Source: Fulvivirga marina (GTDB lineage Bacteria > Bacteroidota > Bacteroidia > Cytophagales > Cyclobacteriaceae). Taken from it: a stretch of DNA of 64,000 nt. The first letter of the stretch is position 1, and each line of letters starts with the position of its first letter. Made by a program: the position numbers and the translations under genes. Shown one piece after another: positions 9,177-17,833 of the stretch. The notes under the pieces were generated by a model. The model saw nothing but the letters and a program-made list of their open reading frames with translations. It did not search any database and was not told the DNA's origin. The stretch covers positions 186,001 to 250,000 of the forward strand of contig NZ_JAEUGD010000004.1 of NCBI RefSeq assembly GCF_016775155.1, written 5' to 3'.

Positions 9177-10282
9177 TTTTTAAGCTCCAGAAACTCTCCG
9201 TTCACGGCTGGGTAGTCAATATACCCTTCTTTTCCTGGTGTATAAAATGTGTTTTGATCCGCTTCGCTTAACTCTGCACCGGTTTGCATACGCTCTACAA
9301 AATCAGGGTTTGCAATAAAAGGCCTGCCAAAAGCTACCAAATCACCCTTACCAGCCTTTAAGTCATCTTCAGCACGCTCCTTATCATACCCTCCACTTAG
9401 TATGTAAGCACCTTTAAAAATCTTTCTAATCTTTTCTTTTAAGGCTGCAGGTACCTCAGGTGCACCCATTGCAGAATGATCAACAATATGGATATAAACA
9501 AGCCCCAACTCATTCAATTTTTCGGCTAAATACTCAAAGGTTTCATCCACTTCAGCAAATGCTCCGGTATCATTAAATACTCCGTAAGGTGATAGCCTTA
9601 TTCCTGTCCTTTCCTTCCCAATCGCTTTCACAACTGCTTCAGCCACTTCCAGCACAAATCTTGACCTATTTTCAACTGATCCTCCATACTCATCATCTCG
9701 ATCGTTTATATTAGGATTAATGAACTGTTCGATCAGGTAACCATTGGCCCCATGGATCTCAACACCATCAAAGCCTGCCTGTATTGAATTTTTTGCCGCT
9801 CTGGCAAATTCCTCTACCGCCTGAGAGATATCTTCTTTAGTCATTTTTCTCGGTGTAGTATGCTCCTGAGGTCCTTGCGAATCTGTATACATTTCACCAG
9901 ATACAGGTTGAGCCGTAGGGCCTACCACTTCAGCACCTTCCGGAAGATTGAACTGATGCCCTACCCTACCTGTATGCATGAGTTGTATGAAGATTTTCGC
10001 GCCTTCCTTGTGTACCGCATCGGTTACCAGCTTCCAGCCTTCTATCTGAATTTTATTGAAGATTCCGGGAATCCTTGGGTACCCCAATCCATTGGGAGAG
10101 GGGGCTGCTCCTTCAGTAATAATCAGACCTGCCCCGGCTCTTTGCGCATAGTATAGCGCATTAAGCTCGGAAGGTGCATTATCCTGAAGTGCTCTGGAAC
10201 GTGTCATAGGCGCCATTACCACTCTGTTTTTTAAAGTGATATTTCCTAGTTGATAAGATGAAAATAATTGTGAATTACTCAT
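9173..10282 (-). CDS. Old yellow enzyme family alkene reductase
   Basis: 369 residues from the ATG at 10282 (MSNSQLF). This FMN enzyme uses NAD(P)H to reduce activated C=C bonds and related electrophiles. Family marks are the N-terminal VVMAPMTRSRA, the substrate-binding pair His177/Asn180 with Tyr182 in EIHGANGYLIEQF, and NDRDDEYGGSVENRSRF. A longer frame starts at 10315, but those codons would cover one of two operator palindromes, so I prefer 10282. It heads an operon with the SnoaL-like gene and is probably repressed through that operator pair. Confidence 0.94.
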   Translation of the reverse strand: MSNSQLFSSYQLGNITLKNRVVMAPMTRSRALQDNAPSELNALYYAQRAGAGLIITEGAAPSPNGLGYPRIPGIFNKIQIEGWKLVTDAVHKEGAKIFIQLMHTGRVGHQFNLPEGAEVVGPTAQPVSGEMYTDSQGPQEHTTPRKMTKEDISQAVEEFARAAKNSIQAGFDGVEIHGANGYLIEQFINPNINDRDDEYGGSVENRSRFVLEVAEAVVKAIGKERTGIRLSPYGVFNDTGAFAEVDETFEYLAEKLNELGLVYIHIVDHSAMGAPEVPAALKEKIRKIFKGAYILSGGYDKERAEDDLKAGKGDLVAFGRPFIANPDFVERMQTGAELSEADQNTFYTPGKEGYIDYPAVNGEFLELKK

Positions 10283-10288
10283 AGGATT

Positions 10289-10355
10289 AATGTTTAAACA
10301 TTGATAACACTTCAATAACGTTCACTTACGCCAAGAGTTTCATTGTTTAAACATT
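10289..10355 (-). promoter_or_regulatory. Twin palindromic operator upstream of the ene-reductase
   Basis: TGTTTAAACA occurs at 10291-10300 (inside AATGTTTAAACATT, 10289-10302) and again at 10344-10353. The centres are 53 bp apart, close to five helical turns, so two dimers could sit on the same DNA face. The first copy ends 6 bp before the ATG and would block translation initiation or transcription start. No regulator gene is adjacent. The rest of 10356-10697 holds no supported gene; it includes the upstream DNA of the subtilase. Confidence 0.6.
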
Positions 10356-10697
10356 ATTCTGAAAAAAAATAAATAGACAGAAGAAAAACTCCTGCCTATT
10401 TATAGGCGAATTGACAATAATCGCTACCTGATAAACAAAACAGGCAGCTTGGCATTGCTTCAGAATCAATAAATTATGAAGCTCACATACCAAATGGTTA
10501 GGTTGAAAAGGTTTCATGAGCTTCCCCCTAATACTATAATCACAATATAGGAAAGCTTGAGCTACGTCGAAATTTGTTTTGGCCTTTTTCATTAACTATG
10601 TAATATTGTTTCCAACATCACACTTAATTCAACAAATAATTTAATGATATTCACGTTTCTAATTTTTAAGTCACCTGATGCTTTTATCTAAACAAGC

Positions 10698-13571
10698 ATG
10701 AAATATTTCTCGATGAACAGATCGCTTTACACCTTTCTATTTCTTTTTGTTTCGTTAGCTTCTTTTTCCCAACAGATACCCACTTCTAAATGGGATGTAT
10801 TTACAAAAAGGGAAGCCCAGAATCAGAAACAAGCTCATAATGATTTCTTCCTGGTAAGTACCGAAAATGCAAAAAGCACGCTATATAATAATGAGGATAT
10901 TAAAATTGCCCGAAAACTAGACGAGCAGCATTATATAGTATATTCAGAATCGAAACAATCATTATCAACAATACGCAGCAAATTTGGCTACGCACAACCT
11001 GTAAATCACTTTTGGAAATTATCTCCAAACTTATTATCGCTTCAAAAGAGCTTAACTTCTACAGAAGATGAAGTTTTTATCATTAAGACAAAAGATTTAA
11101 ATCAATGTAAGAAAAACCTTCAAAAAGCAGGTTCTGTTAAAATCATTCAAGAATATGCCCTCAGCAATACATTAACCATCCAAACATCATTAAAATATAT
11201 TAATGAAAACATACTTCCTTCACCTCTGGTCCTTTACATTTCAAGGCAATCCGTCACCCCTAAAGAAGAGAGCCTGGTTCTTGACCTTAACCTGAATGTC
11301 AACAAAGTTAACCTTGTACATGATTCTGCTCCTAACCTGAATGGCACAGGTTCCAACATCTCTATAAAAGAACAGCGGTTTGATGAAACAGACATTGATT
11401 TTAAAGGCAGGGTGCTATCATCTTCTTTAAGTGCAGAAAGCACCTCTCGCCATGCTACAGAAATGGCAACTATTATAGGTGGTGCGGCAAATAGTTCTCC
11501 CAACAGCAAAGGAGTGGCGTGGGGTGCTAACCTATCATCATCTAATTTCATGAATCTATTCCCGGATAATATTTCATATTTTGAAGGGGCTGGCATTATT
11601 ACGCAAAACCATGCCTACGGAACTATCATTGAAAATTTTTACGGTGGCTATGCCGTGGCATATGACGAACATGCTCATAATTACCCCTCCCTACTACATA
11701 TATTCTCTGCCGGCAATAACGGTATCGGAACGGATACCATAGGAACTTATAAAGGTGTAGAAGGGTACGCTAACCTTACCGGTAATTTTAAAATGGCCAA
11801 AAACATCCTTACGGTAAGTGCGGTAGACACACTGTACAACACTGATCCTTATGTATCGAAAGGTCCCGCATATGACGGTAGAGTCAAACCAGAAATAGCG
11901 GCTTACAGTACAGTAGGCTCGTCTTCATCAGCCGCTTTAGTTTCCGGTTTGGCTGTAATTTTACAGCAGGCATACCAACTCAAAAATGTTCAAACTCCTG
12001 ATGCAGCTCTTATCAAGGGTGTACTCATGAATTCTGCGGATGATGTAGGCCCAAAGGGTATCGACTTTCTATCAGGCTATGGCAGTGTCAATGCAGATCG
12101 TGCCCTTAAGACAATCAACGCAGATCAGTTTTTAACAGGAAGTATCAGTGACAGCCAAAAAGAAACGCTCAACATTGATGTTCCCGCAAATGTTAAAAAC
12201 TTAAAGGTGATGCTAATCTGGAATGATCCGGCAGCGTCTGCAAATGCCAGCACAGCATTAATCAATGACCTGGACCTGACGCTTAAGCATCAAAGCAGTG
12301 GCGATAGCTGGATGCCTTGGGTGCTTAATAGCTACCCTCACAAAGATTCACTAGTTCAACTTCCCCGCCGTAAACCTGATCACCTAAACAATGTAGAACA
12401 GGTGACTCTGGAGTCTCCGCAAGCTGGTATTTATGAAATATCTATAGATGGATTCAATGTAGTTGATGGTCCTCAAAAATTCTTCATAGTTTACCAATGG
12501 GATGAACAGGATACTTTTTACTGGACATTTCCGGTGGGTAGCAGTAACCTGCCTTACAATGGGGAAAGAGTCTCATTTTTCAGATGGGAAAATACCTATG
12601 AAGGACAAACAGGTACATTGGAATATTCAATTGACAAGGGCTTAACATGGCAGCCTATTGCTGCTAATATAGACTTGGACCAGCAATACTACAGCTGGGA
12701 CTCACCAAATATTTACACTACTGCCCTGGCAAAAATGACGATCGGTGCAAAAGAGTTTGTTAGCGATACTTTTACCATTTCCAGACCCTTAAAAGTATCA
12801 GTAGGGTTCAATTGCCCCGACTCCGTCATGCTATTATGGAATAATTATACCAATACCTCCCCATATACACTTTATACGGTAGGAGATAAATATCTGGAAC
12901 CTCTACAGGAAATATCAGACACTGCTGTCGTGCTAAATAAAAATGAATACCCTTACATTTTGTATTCTTTGGCACCCAAGCTGGGGCAAAGCAAATTGGG
13001 GCTTCGCAATCTTACCTTCAATTACTCATTTCAAGGTGTAGATTGCTACTTATCAAGCTTCTATGCTCTGGAAAATCAACCACTAGGACAAGTAGAGATC
13101 AAACTTACATTAGGCACAAGCTATCAGGTTGCCAAAGTGGTTTTCGAACGTGAACAAAATGGTGTGTTTGCTCAAGTCGACATTGTAAACAGCCCAAAAT
13201 CCAATATCATTGAAGCTATAGATAAAGAACCCTTTCAAGGCTTAAACAACTACAGAGCCAGGATAATATTTAATGGTGGGGTAGAAATAGTAACCGATAT
13301 TTCCACCGTATACTTCCTTTCAAAACTCCCCATAATGGTATTCCCCAACCCTATAGAAAGATCCCAAGGAGAACTAGCCATTTTTACACGTGATTTTGCA
13401 GGTGAAAAAGCGTATCTCAAACTAATTAACTCCAATGGACAAGTTGTATTAAAATATGAATTACAATCAGAGAGGGAAGCTCTACCTATAGCTCATCTCA
13501 AACCCGGATTGTATCTTTACACACTAATAAGTTCAGGAATTGAACATTCCGGAAAAGTTGTAATCAAATAA
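10698..13571 (+). CDS. Secreted S8 subtilisin-like protease with T9SS sorting domain
   Basis: 957 residues. Signal peptide about 1-24 (ending FSQ), prodomain to about 200, then an S8 catalytic domain with Asp229 in QRFDETDID, His252 in SRHATEMA and Ser409 in GSSSSAALVSG. The serine motif departs from the usual GTSMAAP: Pro is Ala and Met is Ser, as far as a visual alignment shows. A P/jelly-roll-like domain follows around 470-600. The last 75 residues (FPNPIERSQ...LKPGLYLYTL...GKVVIK) are a type A C-terminal sorting domain, so it should be exported by the type IX system and surface-attached or released. Confidence 0.93.
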   Translation: MKYFSMNRSLYTFLFLFVSLASFSQQIPTSKWDVFTKREAQNQKQAHNDFFLVSTENAKSTLYNNEDIKIARKLDEQHYIVYSESKQSLSTIRSKFGYAQPVNHFWKLSPNLLSLQKSLTSTEDEVFIIKTKDLNQCKKNLQKAGSVKIIQEYALSNTLTIQTSLKYINENILPSPLVLYISRQSVTPKEESLVLDLNLNVNKVNLVHDSAPNLNGTGSNISIKEQRFDETDIDFKGRVLSSSLSAESTSRHATEMATIIGGAANSSPNSKGVAWGANLSSSNFMNLFPDNISYFEGAGIITQNHAYGTIIENFYGGYAVAYDEHAHNYPSLLHIFSAGNNGIGTDTIGTYKGVEGYANLTGNFKMAKNILTVSAVDTLYNTDPYVSKGPAYDGRVKPEIAAYSTVGSSSSAALVSGLAVILQQAYQLKNVQTPDAALIKGVLMNSADDVGPKGIDFLSGYGSVNADRALKTINADQFLTGSISDSQKETLNIDVPANVKNLKVMLIWNDPAASANASTALINDLDLTLKHQSSGDSWMPWVLNSYPHKDSLVQLPRRKPDHLNNVEQVTLESPQAGIYEISIDGFNVVDGPQKFFIVYQWDEQDTFYWTFPVGSSNLPYNGERVSFFRWENTYEGQTGTLEYSIDKGLTWQPIAANIDLDQQYYSWDSPNIYTTALAKMTIGAKEFVSDTFTISRPLKVSVGFNCPDSVMLLWNNYTNTSPYTLYTVGDKYLEPLQEISDTAVVLNKNEYPYILYSLAPKLGQSKLGLRNLTFNYSFQGVDCYLSSFYALENQPLGQVEIKLTLGTSYQVAKVVFEREQNGVFAQVDIVNSPKSNIIEAIDKEPFQGLNNYRARIIFNGGVEIVTDISTVYFLSKLPIMVFPNPIERSQGELAIFTRDFAGEKAYLKLINSNGQVVLKYELQSEREALPIAHLKPGLYLYTLISSGIEHSGKVVIK

Positions 13572-13585
13572 TATAGGCTTGCTGC

Positions 13586-14584
13586 TCATTCTTCGGGTTG
13601 CTCTGGGTTACTCCAATACCATTCAGCTTTTAGAGTACGGAAAGTTTTTATGATCAGAAGTAGTATATTGACCAACAAGTAGAGAAACAGAATAAAGAAA
13701 ATATCCATGACATTCAGGTATGCTGTAAAGAAGCCTACTGCCAAAATAATTGGGGCAAATAGCCCTGGGCTCCTTTCTACCCCATCTACCAGCTGTGCCA
13801 TAAGTAATTTCCCAATGTAAACACCGCCATAAAAAAGGATAATTATAGCCGCCAACAAAGGGTCCATGCTATAAAAACTCAAAACGGAGACAAGAAAAAG
13901 AAACCCCATAAACATCCAGTAGCCGTAAGTAAGGTGAGGAACTCTAATAATAGTAAGAATGCTGTTTATTATTGCCCCGGCAGACACAAACAATAGCACC
14001 AACTCCACAAGTAGTAAACCCTGAAAATCAAATGTTTCGACAAATGTATAGATGGAACTGCTATTGCAAAACAGTAACCCAACCGCTAACAGCATTTTAA
14101 ACTCAAAAGCCTCAAAAACACCTTTTACCAAAATGTTGGCCTTATATTGCTCATAGAACCTAGTCATTTTTAACAGAACAAGCGAGGTTAGTACTAGTAA
14201 AACTATCCATTCATGTTTAATGCTGAATAAATTCCAAATAACCAACACCAATACCCCTTGATTAAATATTTCAAAATAATGATCCATGAACTCCCCTAAT
14301 GCAGATGCTGTCCTTGTAGCTCTGGCCTGGACACCATCAAGCTTATCGGTTATCAAATGAAGAAGTAGCAAAATAGGGATAATAATAAAGCCCGCGTCTC
14401 CCAGGTGGCTGTTTGCGTAAGAAACATACAGTGCGACATAAATAGAAAGATGAGAAATAATACTCAGGTAATTCGCCGGAAGTTTGGGTGGGACAAGGCT
14501 ACTTATAGGAGTGAGTAGCGTTACAAATGCCTTAGATAAGAGTGACTTGTCGTTTTGCCGGTAGGTATAGTTTTTCATATTCAT
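13586..14584 (-). CDS. CDP-alcohol phosphatidyltransferase family protein
   Basis: 332 residues, about eight membrane helices, resembling the eukaryotic choline/ethanolamine phosphotransferase branch more than bacterial PgsA in length. The CDP-alcohol motif D-x2-DG-x2-AR-x8-G-x3-D-x3-D is present at Asp80, Asp83, Gly97 and Asp101, but the last acidic residue, usually Asp and thought to be the catalytic base, is Glu105. It would join a CDP-activated headgroup or lipid to an alcohol at the inner membrane. It is divergent from the LtaS-like/lipid kinase operon, suggesting shared lipid business. Its stop is 15 bp from the subtilase stop. Confidence 0.85.
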   Translation of the reverse strand: MNMKNYTYRQNDKSLLSKAFVTLLTPISSLVPPKLPANYLSIISHLSIYVALYVSYANSHLGDAGFIIIPILLLLHLITDKLDGVQARATRTASALGEFMDHYFEIFNQGVLVLVIWNLFSIKHEWIVLLVLTSLVLLKMTRFYEQYKANILVKGVFEAFEFKMLLAVGLLFCNSSSIYTFVETFDFQGLLLVELVLLFVSAGAIINSILTIIRVPHLTYGYWMFMGFLFLVSVLSFYSMDPLLAAIIILFYGGVYIGKLLMAQLVDGVERSPGLFAPIILAVGFFTAYLNVMDIFFILFLYLLVNILLLIIKTFRTLKAEWYWSNPEQPEE

Positions 14585-14662
14585 GCAAATAAAACAAAAA
14601 TGACACTATCGGAATTATTTCAAGTCAGATTTGATTACCAAGGGGTAATATTAAATATATAT

Positions 14663-14670
14663 TATCTTTG
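14663..14670 (+). promoter_or_regulatory. -7 promoter box of the LtaS-like gene
   Basis: TATCTTTG matches the Bacteroidota -7 consensus TAnnTTTG exactly, 31 bp before the ATG at 14702. No clear -33 TTG lies at the usual distance. The box supports the 14702 start over the longer frame from 14555. Confidence 0.6.
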
Positions 14671-14701
14671 CGTCAATCTATCAATTAGTCGGCATTGTGA
14701 A

Positions 14702-16531
14702 ATGAAAGAGAGGGTTAAAGTTTTTTTTAGCTATGGCTTATTTTGGATAATATTTTTTGTAGCTGCCCGTGTATTATTCCTAATTTACAACCTTAACAGA
14801 ACGCTGGAAATGTCTGTTGGGGATATTTTACTTTCAATAATCCACGGATTACGTCTGGATTTATCGGCAACGGGATATTTTCTACTCATTCCAGGACTTT
14901 TCATCGTTTTCACTACCTACTTCAAGCCCAGGATTCTTAATATACTTCTTACAGGATATACGCTAATACTGCTGGTCTTATGCTCTCTCGTTATAGTAAC
15001 CGACCTTGAGATGTACACACACTGGGGTTTTAGACTAGATGCTACCCCCTTACTATATATCGGAGAAGATACTCCTTTAGCGATCAGCGGCTGGTCTCTG
15101 TTTTTGTTAATACTGCTATGGACAGTATTACTGAGTATTTCCCTACTGGTATATAAAAAGCTTACACTTAAAAAAATTAAAGATTTACCTACATGTGATT
15201 GGAAAGTTAGCCTGGTAATGCTGATGATAACAGCCCTTATGATAGCCCCCATTCGTGGTACGGTTGGGGTTGCCCCTATCAATACAGGCATGGTTTATTT
15301 CCACAACTCTAATATATATGCTAATCATGCAGCTATAAATGTAGTTTGGAATACAGGTTACGCTTTAAGTAAATCGGACAGGCTAAAATACCCTGACAAC
15401 TTCCTTGATGCAGCAAAAACTACCCGCTATTTTGATGAGCTTTATACAAGCCAGGGACATCCTGTTAAACTACTCAACAGCGAGCTTCCCAATATAGTAA
15501 TCATCATTATGGAAAGCTTCACTTACAGTTTTATTGAACCAATGGGGGGTATTCCAGGAGTTGCACCAAACTTCAGCAACCTTTCCAGAGAAGGGATACT
15601 TTTTGACCATATGTATGCATCTGGTGACAGAACAGATAAGGGTATAGTCTCAATATTAAGCGGATATCCTTCTCAGCCTGTATCGTCAATAATTAAATAT
15701 CCCAAAAAGACTCAAAATCTACCTTACCTGAACCTAAAGCTAGAAAAATCAGGATATCATACCACTTTCACCTATGGTGGTAATATTGATTTTGCAAACT
15801 TCAGATCATACCTTAGTAATGCTCAGTTTGACGACATTACACATAGCGATGATTTTCCAGAAGAATTAAACAATTCAAAATGGGGAGTACATGATGGCCC
15901 TGTTTTCGATCGTTTTTTCACGGAAGTCAATGAGGCTAAGTCTCCATTTTTCAAAGTAATGCTTTCACTAAGCAGCCACGAACCTTTCGATGTACCTATG
16001 GAGACTGTTTTTGAAGGGAATGATGAAAAATCAAAGTTCATGAACTCAGCCCATTACGCGGACAGGTGTTTAGGAAAGTTTATTGAGGATGCAAAAAAAA
16101 GTGAGTGGTGGGACAACACCTTAATCGTAATTACAGCAGATCATGGACACAGCTTACCCAACAACCAGGGAGTCTCTAACCCTGACAGGTTTAGGATACC
16201 TATGCTTTGGCTGGGAGGAGCTTTGGCTGTAAAGGATACTGTAGTACATAATTTCGCCAGCCAGACGGATATTCCCAACACTATACTGGGTCAAATAACT
16301 CAGCCGGACGCTGACTTCAAGTTTAGCAGGAATGTACTTGATTCAACTAATCGCGACTTTGCTGTCTATGTTTATAATAACGGCTATGGTTTTATTGATA
16401 GTACTAAGCTGGTAGTATATGACAACACTGGGGAGCGCTATATGAAAAAGTCTGGTGTTAAAGACGAAAAAGATCTGGAGCTCGGGAAAGCGTACATGCA
16501 GACCTTATATAACGACTTTAATGACAGATAG
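14702..16531 (+). CDS. LtaS-like membrane sulfatase-fold phosphotransferase
   Basis: 609 residues from ATG 14702. Five N-terminal membrane helices occupy about residues 1-190, followed by a periplasmic sulfatase-fold domain. Metal and nucleophile positions typical of LTA synthase relatives are visible: Glu271 in IIMESF, Thr311 in GDRTDKG and Asp480-His481 in ITADHGH. In Gram-positives this family moves glycerol phosphate from phosphatidylglycerol and releases diacylglycerol; Gram-negative relatives decorate glycans. It overlaps the lipid kinase gene, which would recycle diacylglycerol, so a phosphatidylglycerol-consuming reaction is a reasonable inference. The acceptor is unknown. Confidence 0.88.
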   Translation: MKERVKVFFSYGLFWIIFFVAARVLFLIYNLNRTLEMSVGDILLSIIHGLRLDLSATGYFLLIPGLFIVFTTYFKPRILNILLTGYTLILLVLCSLVIVTDLEMYTHWGFRLDATPLLYIGEDTPLAISGWSLFLLILLWTVLLSISLLVYKKLTLKKIKDLPTCDWKVSLVMLMITALMIAPIRGTVGVAPINTGMVYFHNSNIYANHAAINVVWNTGYALSKSDRLKYPDNFLDAAKTTRYFDELYTSQGHPVKLLNSELPNIVIIIMESFTYSFIEPMGGIPGVAPNFSNLSREGILFDHMYASGDRTDKGIVSILSGYPSQPVSSIIKYPKKTQNLPYLNLKLEKSGYHTTFTYGGNIDFANFRSYLSNAQFDDITHSDDFPEELNNSKWGVHDGPVFDRFFTEVNEAKSPFFKVMLSLSSHEPFDVPMETVFEGNDEKSKFMNSAHYADRCLGKFIEDAKKSEWWDNTLIVITADHGHSLPNNQGVSNPDRFRIPMLWLGGALAVKDTVVHNFASQTDIPNTILGQITQPDADFKFSRNVLDSTNRDFAVYVYNNGYGFIDSTKLVVYDNTGERYMKKSGVKDEKDLELGKAYMQTLYNDFNDR

Positions 16532-17441
16532 AGGAAGGACCGTGGCAAGCAAGAAAAAGATACTTTTTATCATTAACCCGAAGTCGGGTACATCAAATAA
16601 GCGGAATATTCCGGCACTACTGGAGAAGCACCTGGATAAAGGTCTGTTTAGCTATGAGACGCTATATACTAGTTATGCCGGGGAAGCCATCAAAATAAGT
16701 GAGGCAAACCGTGATCAGTTTGATATAATAGTTGCCATAGGTGGTGACGGTACTATCAATGAAGTGGCTGGCCCATTAACCCATAGCAATACAATACTTG
16801 GTATCATCCCTTGTGGCTCTGGAAATGGCTTGGCCAGACACCTAAAAATTCCACGTAATATTAAAAAGGCTATTAAGCTCCTAAACAAAAACTGCATCAC
16901 TACTATAGACACCATTACACTGGACAAGAAAGTCTTCCTCAATGTTGCTGGTGTTGGTTTTGACGCACATATTGCTCAGCTTTTTGCAACCGCCGAAAAA
17001 AGAGGCTTTTTCTCTTATGCCAAACTGACCATACAAGAGATAAGAAAATTCACATCTATTGATTATCAACTGGTCATTGATGGACAGGAAAAACTTGCAA
17101 AAGCACCTTTCTTAATCTCTATTGCCAACTCAACTCAGTATGGTAATAATGCCCACATAGCACCCAATGCACTGATATCTGATGGTCTAATGGATGTTTG
17201 TGTACTGAGGAAGGTTCCCTTCTGGTATTACCCGGTATTGGCCTACAGGATGTTTACGGGTACCTTGACAAAGTCAAAATACTACCAAACCTGGCAGGGG
17301 AAAGAAGTGCAAATAAAATTATTGAGTGATACCCATGGCGAGCATATGCACATAGATGGTGATCCTTATGCTATTAGCAATATCATGAAGCTAAAAGTAA
17401 ACCCACTGTCGTTAAAGGTAGCTTGCCAGGCAGTGACTTAA
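16521..17441 (+). CDS. Diacylglycerol/lipid kinase (DgkB/YegS family)
   Basis: 306 residues from ATG 16521, which overlaps the LtaS-like stop by 11 nt; GTG 16542, preceded by AGAGGAAGGA, is an alternative start. The catalytic N-terminal domain carries the nucleotide motif GGDGTINEVAG and PCGSGNGLARHLKIP; the beta-rich C-terminal domain ends with HIDGDP. The family phosphorylates diacylglycerol or a related lipid with ATP at the inner membrane face. Overlap with an LtaS-like gene parallels the DgkB role in recycling diacylglycerol released by LTA synthase. Confidence 0.92.
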   Translation: MTDRGRTVASKKKILFIINPKSGTSNKRNIPALLEKHLDKGLFSYETLYTSYAGEAIKISEANRDQFDIIVAIGGDGTINEVAGPLTHSNTILGIIPCGSGNGLARHLKIPRNIKKAIKLLNKNCITTIDTITLDKKVFLNVAGVGFDAHIAQLFATAEKRGFFSYAKLTIQEIRKFTSIDYQLVIDGQEKLAKAPFLISIANSTQYGNNAHIAPNALISDGLMDVCVLRKVPFWYYPVLAYRMFTGTLTKSKYYQTWQGKEVQIKLLSDTHGEHMHIDGDPYAISNIMKLKVNPLSLKVACQAVT

Positions 17442-17605
17442 CTCCAAAAAGAACAAAACATCGATAAAAAACGACAAAGCGATAATTATTTTTTAAGGTT
17501 CACGTTCAAAAACGGTAACATTGTACAATTTCTCTTGTCTTTGAAAGCAAAATTTGGAACATTAATTCAGAATTATCGTTAAAAAAATCTAAAAAAATTT
17601 TAGTG

Positions 17606-17761
17606 ATGATTAACATTTCATTGAAAAGGTCGAGTTGGAATTTAAGAAAAGCTGTTAATAGAACTGTGGATGCATCTTACCTCAAACATTTTAACCAAGC
17701 AGTACTTAACCTGGAGCTTAACCTTCAGGAAGAGCGAATAAAAACTACCGCTAACGCATAA
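17606..17761 (+). CDS. Small protein of unknown function, 51 residues
   Basis: Encodes MINISLKRSSWNLRKAVNRT at the start and ends in a helical, charged segment (NLELNLQEERIKTTANA). There is no membrane segment or signal. The ATG is preceded by a 160-bp A-rich leader, and the ORF is followed 22 bp later by a hairpin. I do not recognise the family. Its amphipathic sequence with regular Leu spacing looks like a real small helical protein rather than random translation. Confidence 0.5.
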   Translation: MINISLKRSSWNLRKAVNRTVDASYLKHFNQAVLNLELNLQEERIKTTANA

Positions 17762-17783
17762 TACCTTATTACTTATAATAAAA

Positions 17784-17812
17784 AAACCTTTAAGTACGGG
17801 CCTTAAAGGTTT
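17784..17812 (-). terminator. Intrinsic terminator after the GIN-domain gene
   Basis: AAACCTTTAAG (17784-17794) and CTTAAAGGTTT (17802-17812) form a perfect 11-bp stem with a 7-nt loop. On the minus strand the stem runs into TTTTTT, so it ends the GIN gene; the same stem may also stop the small plus-strand ORF. Confidence 0.75.
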
Positions 17813-17833
17813 CATTCATTTCAAGCATAATTT

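Noticed and set aside
10283-10315. Longer start for the ene-reductase
   Set aside because: The 11 extra codons contain the operator palindrome, and family members begin at the MSNSQLF-type start.
10347-10592. Minus-strand open frame of 81 codons upstream of the ene-reductase
   Set aside because: No recognisable family and poor coding character; its 3' end overlaps the second TGTTTAAACA operator.
14555-14701. Longer N-terminus for the LtaS-like protein
   Set aside because: The extra codons have no membrane or domain character and would cover an exact -7 promoter box; the helix-rich protein starts naturally at 14702.
17536-17543. TGTCTTTG as a -7 box for the 51-residue ORF
   Set aside because: Second base differs from TAnnTTTG and the only nearby TTG is at the wrong distance.
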